The position numbers and the translations under genes are program-made. Below the pieces are notes generated by a model that was not told the origin of the DNA, did no database searches, and saw nothing but the letters and a program-made list of their open reading frames with translations. 64,000 nucleotides of DNA from Candidatus Pantoea floridensis (GTDB lineage: Bacteria > Pseudomonadota > Gammaproteobacteria > Enterobacterales > Enterobacteriaceae), in assembly GCF_900215435.1 (NCBI RefSeq), contig NZ_OCMY01000001.1:1674001-1738000 (forward strand), given 5' to 3'. This document shows positions 50,812 to 59,449 of the stretch, piece after piece. The number at the start of each line of letters is the position of its first letter. Positions within the stretch are counted from its first letter, which is position 1.

Positions 50812-52872
50812 TTACTTCTGATTCTTCATCTGCTGTAGCACGTTGCTACACTGGTTCTCTTCATTATCGCTGGGTGAAACCAGCGCCAAAAGCGCTGCGG
50901 CTGGCGCAACCACCGCACCAAGAGCGACCGCTGCAGCACCGCGAGCGATGAGCGGCCCGGCTTTCACACCGGCATCCGGATTTTTAAAGGTACCGCGCAC
51001 ATAGAGCGGTGAACGCAGCGTGATGATGCGAATCCCTTTACTCTCCGGATTGATCGACAAATCCATGCGTTCGTTAGCGAAGTTGACGTTGCCGGTGACG
51101 TTGATGACCGCATTCTCGGTATCCAGCAAGAATAGCTTCGGCGTCGCCAGGCCCTGACGAATATTCAGATCGGTAGCCGCACAGTTGATTTTCACCTCAT
51201 CATCACCGAACAGTTTACCCACCACATAGTTACCGACGTTCAGCCCAGCAATCTCCATTAGGCTTCGGCTAATCAGACCATCATTCATCAGCAGCTTTAG
51301 TTCACCATCGCTGGTGCCCAACAAATCGGCCACCGAATTACCGGTACCGCTCAGGGTCGCGTCACCGTTAAGTTGGCCCAAACTGTTTTGCATAGCAGTG
51401 ACATTCGGGAACAGCTGACGCAGGCGCAGCTTGCGCGCATGCAGATCGGCGCGTCCGCGCATTGGGCTGCGATCGCCTTCCAGATGAATGGTGGAGTTGA
51501 TACTGCCGCCCGCCATACCGAAGCGCAGCGGATCGAGCAGCAGATCGCCGTTCTTCAGCTGCACATGAGTATAAAGATCGCTGAGTGGCAGCTTGCTGCT
51601 GTGTTCAATGCGTTTACCACTGAACTTCACGTCAGCGTCCATCACGTCCCAGCTTTTGGTATCGAACTTATCATGCGGCAATACGCGATCGGCGGGCTGC
51701 GTCGAGGCCTCTCCGCGCTGCGCCTTCGCCTGCTGCGTTTTGTCGCTGCCTTTACCCGAATCGACGCCAATCAATGGCCCCAAATCGGCCATGCGCAGCT
51801 GGTTCGAGGTGAGTTCACCGGTAAGCGTTGGACGCGGTTTGCCCTGACGATAAATGAGCGAGCCGTGAATATCACTGTCACCAATATGACCATTGAACTT
51901 CTCATAGCGGAACAGCGGCCCTTTATCCTCGTTGAAGCGCGCAATCAAATGACCATCGGTTTCATACGGCGGCGTATCCGGCAACAGCACGCCCGTGAGG
52001 CCATACAGATTCGCCAGCGTGTCGCCGGAGAAGCGCAGGCGCACATCCAGCCCGCCGAGATTGAGCGGATCCTGCAAGGTGCCATCAAGGCGCACCCGCG
52101 TGCTGCCGTTGCGGACATCCACCTGCAGCGGGAACGGCGTGGTTTTGCTGCGCAGCGATAACATGCCGCCAATTTTACCGTCGCCATCCAGTTTTTGGTT
52201 GTTGTAGGTGCCGCTCGCCTTCCAGCCGAAGACAAAATCACCCGCCCCTTTTTGCTGGTCGTTACCGCCCGCAACCTGCGCGTAGGGGACCGGTTTCCCC
52301 AGCGGATTGATCGTCACCGTAACATCGGCTTTATTGATGGCATCGCGATACTGCACCTGCCCCTGATCAAACAAGATGTTATCGAGGCGGAATGACCAGG
52401 CAGAAGGCGCTGCATTTGCATCGCTGTTTCCGCTGCTGGCAAGATCGAAGGTCCAGTTGTTCTTTTTGTCGGCGGTCTGCACCAGACGTGCGTCCGGCTG
52501 CTGCATCTTAATCCACGGCAGATAGATCTGCTTATGCAGCAGCGCCAGCGGCGCAATAGTCGCTTCTACCCGCTGTAAGTGCACCATGGTGACATCCGGA
52601 ACGGTCGGCGGATTACCGAGCATCACATCATCAGCATGCACCTGCGGCCATGGCACCCAGCTGCGCCAGCCAGGCTCTTCACGGTTGCGCACCCAAGCCA
52701 CGCCAAGATCGCCGCGAATGGCGAAAGGACGATTCAGTTCAGCTGAAACTTTTTGATTAATCGTTGGTTTGAGACGATTCCAGTCAAAGGTGGCGATGAT
52801 CACCACAATCAACACTACCAATAACAAAAAAATCCCGACCACCCAGCTCAGGATCTTTCGAGTACGTGACAT
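50812..52872 (-). CDS. yhjG: YhjG, AsmA-family protein
   Basis: A 686-residue inner-membrane-anchored periplasmic protein of the AsmA family (bridge-like lipid transport relatives), matching E. coli YhjG along its length. There is one N-terminal membrane helix (WVVGIFLLLVVLIVVIIAT, near 10-30), the family motif TFDWNRLKPTINQKVS, and a C-terminal AsmA domain. The start MSRTRKILSW at 52872 follows GGAGGAAG; the frame to 52896 adds eight residues without support. The role is likely in phospholipid traffic between the membranes (family inference). Confidence 0.92.
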   Translation of the reverse strand: MSRTRKILSWVVGIFLLLVVLIVVIIATFDWNRLKPTINQKVSAELNRPFAIRGDLGVAWVRNREEPGWRSWVPWPQVHADDVMLGNPPTVPDVTMVHLQRVEATIAPLALLHKQIYLPWIKMQQPDARLVQTADKKNNWTFDLASSGNSDANAAPSAWSFRLDNILFDQGQVQYRDAINKADVTVTINPLGKPVPYAQVAGGNDQQKGAGDFVFGWKASGTYNNQKLDGDGKIGGMLSLRSKTTPFPLQVDVRNGSTRVRLDGTLQDPLNLGGLDVRLRFSGDTLANLYGLTGVLLPDTPPYETDGHLIARFNEDKGPLFRYEKFNGHIGDSDIHGSLIYRQGKPRPTLTGELTSNQLRMADLGPLIGVDSGKGSDKTQQAKAQRGEASTQPADRVLPHDKFDTKSWDVMDADVKFSGKRIEHSSKLPLSDLYTHVQLKNGDLLLDPLRFGMAGGSINSTIHLEGDRSPMRGRADLHARKLRLRQLFPNVTAMQNSLGQLNGDATLSGTGNSVADLLGTSDGELKLLMNDGLISRSLMEIAGLNVGNYVVGKLFGDDEVKINCAATDLNIRQGLATPKLFLLDTENAVINVTGNVNFANERMDLSINPESKGIRIITLRSPLYVRGTFKNPDAGVKAGPLIARGAAAVALGAVVAPAAALLALVSPSDNEENQCSNVLQQMKNQK

Positions 52873-52933
52873 ATTGCTTCCTCCATGCCCTTCCACGTCT
52901 CACTAAGGATAGTCGAGACGCTGGAGAACGGGA

Positions 52934-53707
52934 TCAGGGAAGCTCAAGTGCCATGTGTTCCAGCTCGCTAAACGGCACCGGACGCGAGAAAAAATAGCCC
53001 TGCGCCGCTATCGCGGGGGAGCTGCGCACCTGTTGCCACTCTTCTTCGGTTTCCACGCCTTCCACGATAACGCCGTTGCAGTAACGGTTAATTAACGCCA
53101 GCAGCATGGAGAACATTGAACGGCCTTCGTCACTGGCGCGCAGCAGCATAAACAGTTCGCGCGATAATTTGATGTAGTCGTAGCGCAGTTCGGTTAGTGC
53201 AGAGAAGTTCGCCATCCCAGAGCCAAAGTCATCCAGCCATAGCGGACCGAGTTCCGGCATCTTCGCCACCATCTCTTCCTGCGGCAGCGCGTGGTGCTCC
53301 GTCAGTTCAAAACGTACCCATGGCAACTGCGCGATTAAGGTACGAATCAATTCATGCTGCTCAATTTCCATCAACGTTGGGCCGTCGATATTCACCGACG
53401 CCACCAGCTGACGCTGACTGAAAAAGTGTGACCATTTTACCAGGAGCTCCAGCTGCTCCTGGACGACACCCAGCCGCTGCGAGATAGTCAGGGCTTCGAA
53501 ATAGTCTTCGGGCGACAACCTTTTTTCTGGCGCGGAGGGATGGGTCACCGCCGTCAGTAATTCAATGGCCAGCAAGCGGCCTGAGACCTGATAAATCGGC
53601 TGGAAAGTATAGAATCGTTGGCACTGCTGCCAGAAGAAACGCGTTTCCTGTTGTTGCTCCAGTTCATTTGAAACAGGCAGCCGATGACTCAAATTCTTCA
53701 TCACCAT
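52934..53707 (-). CDS. pdeH: PdeH (YhjH), c-di-GMP phosphodiesterase
   Basis: A stand-alone EAL-domain enzyme that hydrolyses c-di-GMP; in E. coli it is the main PDE opposing YcgR-dependent motility arrest. 257 residues. Catalytic residues are present: the EAL Glu (as IELL), Asn in ASVNIDGPT, Glu in RFELTEH, the Asp pair in LDDFGSGMANFS, Lys in YDYIKLSRE, and Glu in IVEGVETEEEW. The start is placed at ATG 53707, with CCAGGA 8 nt upstream. Divergent from kdgK and next to yhjG, as in E. coli. Confidence 0.93.
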   Translation of the reverse strand: MVMKNLSHRLPVSNELEQQQETRFFWQQCQRFYTFQPIYQVSGRLLAIELLTAVTHPSAPEKRLSPEDYFEALTISQRLGVVQEQLELLVKWSHFFSQRQLVASVNIDGPTLMEIEQHELIRTLIAQLPWVRFELTEHHALPQEEMVAKMPELGPLWLDDFGSGMANFSALTELRYDYIKLSRELFMLLRASDEGRSMFSMLLALINRYCNGVIVEGVETEEEWQQVRSSPAIAAQGYFFSRPVPFSELEHMALELP

Positions 53708-53906
53708 GGTTTTTTCCTGGTTGGTGTCGAGTGCCTGCAAATAGCATCTCAGCGGCAAGTATCGGCGATCGCAGGGATAACTTTATCAATCTCATTAGTC
53801 CCAAGAATCGTTGAGTGTAACAGCGTGCTCCGCGCTTAATCGGCAAAACAAAACGCGCTTTGACCGTTAAATCACCGCAGCAGGATGAGTTTACCGCCTT
53901 AAGCTA

Positions 53907-53927
53907 AATCAAAACATCGTTTTAAAA
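53907..53927. promoter_or_regulatory. KdgR-like operator upstream of kdgK
   Basis: The core AAACATCGTTT fits the KdgR consensus AAACA-NY-GTTT, with flanking AT-rich bases on both sides. It lies 63 bp before the kdgK start. KdgR is the IclR-family repressor of pectin and hexuronate genes in enterobacteria, and kdgK is one of its established targets. Confidence 0.65.
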
Positions 53928-53989
53928 AGCATTGACGACTGCCATACCAGACGCGAGACTAATGCGAAATTCACTATAGGCTGAAGACC

Positions 53990-54922
53990 ATGACGCAGAA
54001 GAACATCGCCATCATCGGCGAATGCATGATTGAGCTGTCCGAGAAAGGTGAGAACATCAAACGCGGTTTTGGCGGGGATACGCTGAACACGGCGGTTTAT
54101 CTGGCACGCCAGTCTGATCCTCAGCAACTGCGTGTCGATTACGTCACCGCACTTGGCACCGATAGCTTCAGCGATCAGATGATCGCCGCCTGGCAGCAGG
54201 AGCAGATTCACACCGATCTGATTCAGCGCCTCGACAATAAAATGCCGGGCCTGTACTTCATCGAAACCGACGATCACGGTGAACGCACGTTCTGGTACTG
54301 GCGCAACGACGCCGCCGCGCGCTTCTGGCTGGATAGCGCACAGGCGGATGATATCTGTCAGCAACTGGCGCACTACGATTATCTCTATTTGAGTGGCATC
54401 AGCCTGGCCATTTTGCCGGCCGCCAGCCGCAACAAACTCATGGCGCTGCTCAGCGCCTGTCGTCAGAACGGCGGCAAGGTAATTTTCGACAACAACTATC
54501 GTCCGCGTCTGTGGGCCGATAAAGCCAGCGCGCAGCAGGCGTACGCCGAGATGCTGCGTCATACCGATATGGCGTTTCTCACCCTTGATGATGAGGATCT
54601 GCTGTGGGGCGAGCAGCCGCTGGATGCGGTGATTGCCCGGACGCGTGCCGCAGGCGTGCAGGAGATCGCAATTAAGCGCGGTGCGGATTCCTGCCTGGTG
54701 GCGGTTGGCGACGAACCGCTGCGGGACGTTGCCGCGATCAAGCTGGCGAAAGAGAAAGTGATTGATACCACCGCCGCAGGAGACTCCTTTAGCGCCGGGT
54801 ATCTGGCACTGCGTTTAGCCGGGGGCAGCGCCGAAGAGGCGGCAGCGCGTGGTCACCTCACCGCCAGCACGGTAATTCAGCATCGCGGTGCGATTATTCC
54901 GCTCAGCGCAATGCCGCGTTAA
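53990..54922 (+). CDS. kdgK: KdgK, 2-dehydro-3-deoxygluconokinase
   Basis: Phosphorylates 2-keto-3-deoxygluconate (KDG), from pectin and hexuronate breakdown, for the Entner-Doudoroff aldolase. It is a PfkB-family sugar kinase of 310 residues. The N-terminus IGECMIELSEKG and the PfkB signature DTTAAGDSFSAGYLAL with its catalytic Asp are conserved. It keeps its E. coli neighbours pdeH and yhjJ, with an added esterase gene between it and yhjJ. Confidence 0.96.
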   Translation: MTQKNIAIIGECMIELSEKGENIKRGFGGDTLNTAVYLARQSDPQQLRVDYVTALGTDSFSDQMIAAWQQEQIHTDLIQRLDNKMPGLYFIETDDHGERTFWYWRNDAAARFWLDSAQADDICQQLAHYDYLYLSGISLAILPAASRNKLMALLSACRQNGGKVIFDNNYRPRLWADKASAQQAYAEMLRHTDMAFLTLDDEDLLWGEQPLDAVIARTRAAGVQEIAIKRGADSCLVAVGDEPLRDVAAIKLAKEKVIDTTAAGDSFSAGYLALRLAGGSAEEAAARGHLTASTVIQHRGAIIPLSAMPR

Positions 54923-54926
54923 TCCA

Positions 54927-54981
54927 GGTGCGCATGATTGCGCACCCTACGCATATTGTAAGGTCGTCATTTATGACGACC
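54927..54981. repeat. Composite palindromic repeat after kdgK
   Basis: Left hairpin GGTGCGCA/TGCGCACC with tail CTACG, short spacer, then GTAAGG head (one base off) and right hairpin GTCGTCAT/ATGACGAC. It starts 5 bp after the kdgK stop. Confidence 0.85.
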
Positions 54982-55309
54982 AAATTCATCAATATTGCTA
55001 ACCACCTCGCGCTGAACATTTGCCTTAACGCAGTATTTTTCTCTGCCAATTTCCACTAATCACTTAGCTCATCCACTCCTGTAACATCACCCGCTGCACC
55101 GCTTTAACCCTGCTTATCAGAGTGATTTAAATTCAATGTGTTATATCACGAAAATACGCCCGCCAGGCATAGTCCGAAACTGGCGAAATCGGCGGTTTTC
55201 GGCTGGACGCCAGCCGCAAAAGAGACCATGTTTTAATCAATAACAGCAGGATGCTGTTACTCCGGCCGCGAACAGAATAATGACAATATGACTCGCTCAG
55301 GACTGACTT
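54982..55309. other. Non-coding interval between the kdgK repeat and the esterase gene
   Basis: 328 bp, AT-richer than the flanks. Beyond the palindrome I see no gene, RNA or clear operator. The last 50 bp before 55310 contain ATAATGACAATATGAC, which could hold the promoter of the next gene. The antisense frame here (to 55879) is a shadow of that gene. Confidence 0.5.
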
Positions 55310-56182
55310 ATGCACACAGAAATTATCAATATCTGGCCAAACGGTGATGCGCCAGGCGCGAGCGATTCGCGCGCTCAGCCGCAGATCGTCGATCTCGCCA
55401 AAGAGTACGAACCTTATGACCGTGCGGCCACCGGCGTGCGCTGCCCGGAAATTGCCCTCTGGCATCCGGAAACCTCGAACGGTATTACGCTGTTGGTGGC
55501 GCCGGGCGGCGGTTATCAGCGGGTATTGATCGATCGGGAAGGCAGCGCGCTTGCCACCTTCTTCACTTCGATGGGCTACACATTGGCGGTAATGACTTAT
55601 CGCCTGCCCTATGATGGTCACCACGAAGGTCCGGACGCGCCACTGGCCGATGCGCAGCGTGCGGTGCGCGTGCTGCGTGAACGAGCACAACGCGGCATCA
55701 ACGGTAAATACATTGTGATGATGGGCTTTTCGGCGGGCGGACACGTTGCCGCCAGCCTCGGTACGCGCTTCGGTGAAAAACTTTATCCGGTGCAGGATCA
55801 GGCAGACAGCTTCTCGCCGCGCCCGGATGCGATGGTACTGCTCTATCCGGTAATCAGTATGCGTGAAGGTCTGGCGCATGAAGGCGCGCGCACCCGCTTA
55901 TTGGGCGCCTGGCCAGATCAAAAGATGATTGAGGCGTATTCACTGGAGACGCGCGTACATGCGCAAACGCCGCCCACGCTGCTGATTCACGCGTCCGATG
56001 ATGAGTCGGTTTCGGTGAATAACAGCATGGTGTTTTTCAGCGCGCTGCGGGAGCACAAGGTGCCGGTGGAGATTCACTTCTACCAGAAAGGCGGCCACGG
56101 ATTTGGTATCCGTGGCGTGGCGGATCTTCCCCTCGCCAGCTGGCCAATGCTCGTAACGGAATGGCTTAGAGCTAAGACCTGA
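55310..56182 (+). CDS. Cytoplasmic alpha/beta-hydrolase esterase (acetyl-xylan esterase-like)
   Basis: A 290-residue serine hydrolase without signal peptide. Oxyanion-hole loop APGGGY at 64-69, nucleophile elbow GFSAGGH with Ser141, acid Asp230 or Asp231 in IHASDDESV, and His263 in GGHGFGI. It resembles the COG0657 acetyl esterase/lipase group, some of which deacetylate xylo- or pectic oligosaccharides inside the cell. It has no counterpart at this place in E. coli; it lies between kdgK and yhjJ, and its stop is 3 bp from the convergent yhjJ stop. The neighbour kdgK hints at plant-sugar use. The substrate is not known, and I assign no symbol. Confidence 0.8.
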   Translation: MHTEIINIWPNGDAPGASDSRAQPQIVDLAKEYEPYDRAATGVRCPEIALWHPETSNGITLLVAPGGGYQRVLIDREGSALATFFTSMGYTLAVMTYRLPYDGHHEGPDAPLADAQRAVRVLRERAQRGINGKYIVMMGFSAGGHVAASLGTRFGEKLYPVQDQADSFSPRPDAMVLLYPVISMREGLAHEGARTRLLGAWPDQKMIEAYSLETRVHAQTPPTLLIHASDDESVSVNNSMVFFSALREHKVPVEIHFYQKGGHGFGIRGVADLPLASWPMLVTEWLRAKT

Positions 56183-56185
56183 TAA

Positions 56186-57694
56186 TCAGGATGATGGCGC
56201 GGTCTGTTCCCCCGCGCCAGCGCTGTTATCCGGTTTGACTTCATCCGAAGCGGCAGGCGCAGCAGGTGCGTCTGGTAACTTCATCACCTTATCCCAGCTT
56301 TCCTGCAGCATCTTCACGTTAGTCTCGGCCTCACCCTGCGGCTGAATCAGCACCATGGTCAGCTCCTGCGACAGCTGCTGGCGCAGTTCCTGATTCAACT
56401 GGTCGCGCGTCATTTCGCTGAGGAATGTCTGGCGCAGCTTCTGATACTGCTCTGGCGCAATGTCCACGACCGCATTTTGCTGCGAACGCAGACGCTGGCC
56501 CATCAGAATATCGGTGTCGGTACGGGCGTAAGTGGCGAACAGTTTGTTGAGTTCCAGCAGCTTTTGCGCCATCAGCGCGTCGAACTCATCCTGCGGTAAA
56601 CCCTTATCGCGGACAGCGGCCAGCTCCTTCGCTACCTGATTCATGTTCTGCGGCAACGAGGCATTCGGGCTATCCATGTTGATGGAACACTGCGCACGCT
56701 GATACAGCACACGGCAGTCAAAGCCAACCTGCACGCTTTGCGCTTTGCTGTCCGCCAGGGCGCGCTGCACATGCCAGAACAGCGCTTCACGCGCCAAATC
56801 GCTCTGCCAGTAGCGCTGGAGATTCTGCGAATCACGAATCGGCTGCCAGGCGGTGTCCCATACCAGCGACAGGCGATCCTGATTCATGCCGCCATTCACC
56901 AGATTCACCGGCTGATGCGGCAACGGCGAGAGCGTCGGTAACGCAGCAGGTGCCACACGCTTGCCTTTCAGCGGCGAGAAGGCTTTATTGATCTGCTCCG
57001 CCATGCTGCGGCTGTCAACATTGCCGACCACATACAGCGTCATGCCATCGGGCGTATACCATTGCTGATAGAAACTATTGAGCTGGGCAATATCCACCGG
57101 TGCGCGCGGTTGCTCACCCGGATCGTGCGCCAGCATCGCCGAACCTTTCAGGCGATAGCGCCACCACACATCCTGCGTATTGGCAGGCCAGGTGGCGATG
57201 GGATCGGTTGCCGTCAGCGCGGTGGAAACCACCTGCTCGTTGATGGTCATTTTACCGGCGGTTGCCGCCAGCCAGCTGAGCGCTTCTTTCAGCAAGTCTG
57301 GACGGTTATTGGGCAAACTTAGATTGTATTGGGTGTAATCGTACGACGAAATAGCGGGCGGCAGCGGACGCTGCGGATCCATGGCCTGCTGCCACAGTGC
57401 ACGTTGCTGATTGGTATCCAGCGCGGCGTTATGCACCATCGCTAAACGCGGTAAAAGATGGCTGTAGCCAGTTTGTTGTGCGCTCTCCACCAGTGAACCG
57501 GTGTTAACAATCAGGCGCAGTTCAATACGATCGCTTGGACGCTGTGGTGTGGTCAGAAGCTGCCAACTAAAACCATTGTCCAGTTTGCCTTCCTGCCAGG
57601 CGGGATCGGGTTGGAGCGTTTCGGCTTGCACGCCAAAACCGGATGCTGCCAGTAGCAATCCGCCAACCAAAAGCCGAATTCTGGTGCCCTGCAT
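56186..57694 (-). CDS. yhjJ: YhjJ, periplasmic M16-family peptidase homologue, zinc site absent
   Basis: A secreted 502-residue protein (signal peptide about residues 1-24, ending GVQA) of the M16 (pitrilysin/processing peptidase) family, as E. coli YhjJ (498). Active M16 enzymes carry HxxEH; here the matching segment reads TGYSHLLPRL, so the zinc ligands are missing, and catalysis by that route is excluded. The fold and the SLPNNRPDLLKEAL segment are conserved. A Gln/Ala/Pro-rich tail ends the protein. It is probably a binding or chaperone-like pseudo-peptidase, function unknown. Confidence 0.9.
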   Translation of the reverse strand: MQGTRIRLLVGGLLLAASGFGVQAETLQPDPAWQEGKLDNGFSWQLLTTPQRPSDRIELRLIVNTGSLVESAQQTGYSHLLPRLAMVHNAALDTNQQRALWQQAMDPQRPLPPAISSYDYTQYNLSLPNNRPDLLKEALSWLAATAGKMTINEQVVSTALTATDPIATWPANTQDVWWRYRLKGSAMLAHDPGEQPRAPVDIAQLNSFYQQWYTPDGMTLYVVGNVDSRSMAEQINKAFSPLKGKRVAPAALPTLSPLPHQPVNLVNGGMNQDRLSLVWDTAWQPIRDSQNLQRYWQSDLAREALFWHVQRALADSKAQSVQVGFDCRVLYQRAQCSINMDSPNASLPQNMNQVAKELAAVRDKGLPQDEFDALMAQKLLELNKLFATYARTDTDILMGQRLRSQQNAVVDIAPEQYQKLRQTFLSEMTRDQLNQELRQQLSQELTMVLIQPQGEAETNVKMLQESWDKVMKLPDAPAAPAASDEVKPDNSAGAGEQTAPSS

Positions 57695-57875
57695 GTGAAC
57701 CCCTACTCAAACAGATCAACGCTCGTTAGCGCGGCATATTCGGCCACATCTGGGTGACCGGTGCGGCATTTTGCCGCCACGTTTATTTAATAACAGACTC
57801 TTTGACCACGAGAAGGTCAGGATGTCGCGCAACGAGGCAAAAAATCGGGAAAAAAATCAATGGGGTTTATTATGC

Positions 57876-57912
57876 AAATGCCCGCTGTCAGGGCAAGCGA
57901 CAGCGGGCATTT
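57876..57912. terminator. Bidirectional hairpin terminator after dctA
   Basis: A perfect 14 bp stem, AAATGCCCGCTGTC and GACAGCGGGCATTT, with a 9 nt loop, 27 bp after the dctA stop. On both strands the stem begins with A and ends with T runs of only three, so it is a moderate intrinsic terminator. Confidence 0.7.
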
Positions 57913-57939
57913 CTGGGCAAATTAACGCAAATAGCGCTT

Positions 57940-59220
57940 TTACGCGGCGGTTTCTGGTGCGTTATTCACCTTTTTCCCTGAAGAAAGCGTCGCGTTCAGC
58001 TGTTTCTCGTCCAGCTGACCCACCCACTTCGCCACCACAATAGTCGCCACGCCGTTACCCACCAGATTCGTCAGCGCACGGGCTTCGGACATAAAGCGAT
58101 CAATACCGAGAATCAACGCTAAACCCGCCACCGGCAGATGGCCCACAGCGGACAACGTGGCCGCCAGCACGATAAAGCCGCTGCCGGTAACACCTGCTGC
58201 ACCTTTAGAAGAGAGCAACAGCACCACTAACAGCGTGATTTGGTGGAAGACATCCATGTGTGCGTTGGTTGCCTGCGCGATAAACACTGCCGCCATGGTG
58301 AGATAAATCGAGGTGCCATCAAGGTTGAACGAATACCCCGTTGGGATCACTAATCCCACCACCGATTTCTTACAGCCGAGCTTCTCCATCTTATCCAGCA
58401 TGCGCGGCAGCGCAGACTCAGATGAAGAGGTCCCCAGCACAATCAGCAGTTCTTCTTTGATGTAAGCAACAAACTTGAAGATGTTGAAGCCAGCAAAGCG
58501 CGCAATCAGCCCCAGCACTACCACCACAAACAGCACGCAGGTGATATAGAAGCAGATAATCAGTTGACCGAGCTGCACCAGCGATCCCACGCCATATTTG
58601 CCGATGGTAAAGGCCATGGCCCCGAAGGCACCGATAGGCGCGAGACGCATGATCATGTTGATAACGCCGAAGATCACTTTCGAGAAGCTCTCAATGACGT
58701 TGAACATCACCGTACCTGCGCTGCCAAGGCGATGCAGCGCAAAGCCGAACAGAATAGCGAACAGCAGTACTTGCAGGATGTTGCCGCTGGCGAAAGCACC
58801 GATGACGCTATTCGGGATCACATCCAGCAGGAAGGCAACCACACCTTGCTGCTCCGCCTGCTGGGCGTAAACCGCAACCGCTTTGGCATCCAGCGTGGCC
58901 GGATCAACGTTCATGCCCGCACCAGGCTGCACCACATTGACCACCACCAAACCAATGATCAGCGCGATGGTGCTGACCACTTCAAAGTACAGCAGCGCAA
59001 CCGCGCCGGTACGTCCAACGGCTTTCATGCTCTCCATGCCGGCAATACCGGTCACCACCGTACAGAAAATAACGGGGGCGATGATCATCTTGATCAGCTT
59101 AACGAACCCATCGCCGAGCGGCTTCATTTGCGCGCCTAACTCAGGATAGAAGTGGCCCAACAGGACGCCGATGCCGATGGCAACCAGTACCTGAAAATAG
59201 AGGCTTTTTAAGATTTTCAT
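57940..59220 (-). CDS. dctA: DctA, C4-dicarboxylate/proton symporter
   Basis: Aerobic uptake of succinate, fumarate, malate and aspartate, a DAACS-family (glutamate transporter-like) symporter with eight membrane helices and two re-entrant loops. 426 residues (428 in E. coli). Conserved: [42 protein letters not shown] and the C-terminal [14 protein letters not shown]. In E. coli it is induced by DcuSR and CRP; I find no clear sites in the 229 bp upstream. Confidence 0.97.
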   Translation of the reverse strand: MKILKSLYFQVLVAIGIGVLLGHFYPELGAQMKPLGDGFVKLIKMIIAPVIFCTVVTGIAGMESMKAVGRTGAVALLYFEVVSTIALIIGLVVVNVVQPGAGMNVDPATLDAKAVAVYAQQAEQQGVVAFLLDVIPNSVIGAFASGNILQVLLFAILFGFALHRLGSAGTVMFNVIESFSKVIFGVINMIMRLAPIGAFGAMAFTIGKYGVGSLVQLGQLIICFYITCVLFVVVVLGLIARFAGFNIFKFVAYIKEELLIVLGTSSSESALPRMLDKMEKLGCKKSVVGLVIPTGYSFNLDGTSIYLTMAAVFIAQATNAHMDVFHQITLLVVLLLSSKGAAGVTGSGFIVLAATLSAVGHLPVAGLALILGIDRFMSEARALTNLVGNGVATIVVAKWVGQLDEKQLNATLSSGKKVNNAPETAA

Positions 59221-59449
59221 AACAGGTGTCCAGTAAGACGGTTTTCACCGCCATTGTTGTGGAGTAACGCATGCGGCAAGCCGCCAGAAGCGTAAAACCT
59301 TACCGATGGCGAGGAAAATAACACCCTGTTAACAAGATTAATATCCCCTAACATTCCTTACAAAAGTTACAAAACTCTAACTATGAACTGAAACGCTTCA
59401 GCTTAGCGCTTCGCTTTAATTTTGTAAGGAAAATCAATAACCAAGGTGA

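Noticed and set aside
55133..55879. 248-codon minus-strand frame over the esterase gene
   Set aside because: It is a shadow: the plus-strand frame has the complete serine hydrolase motif set.
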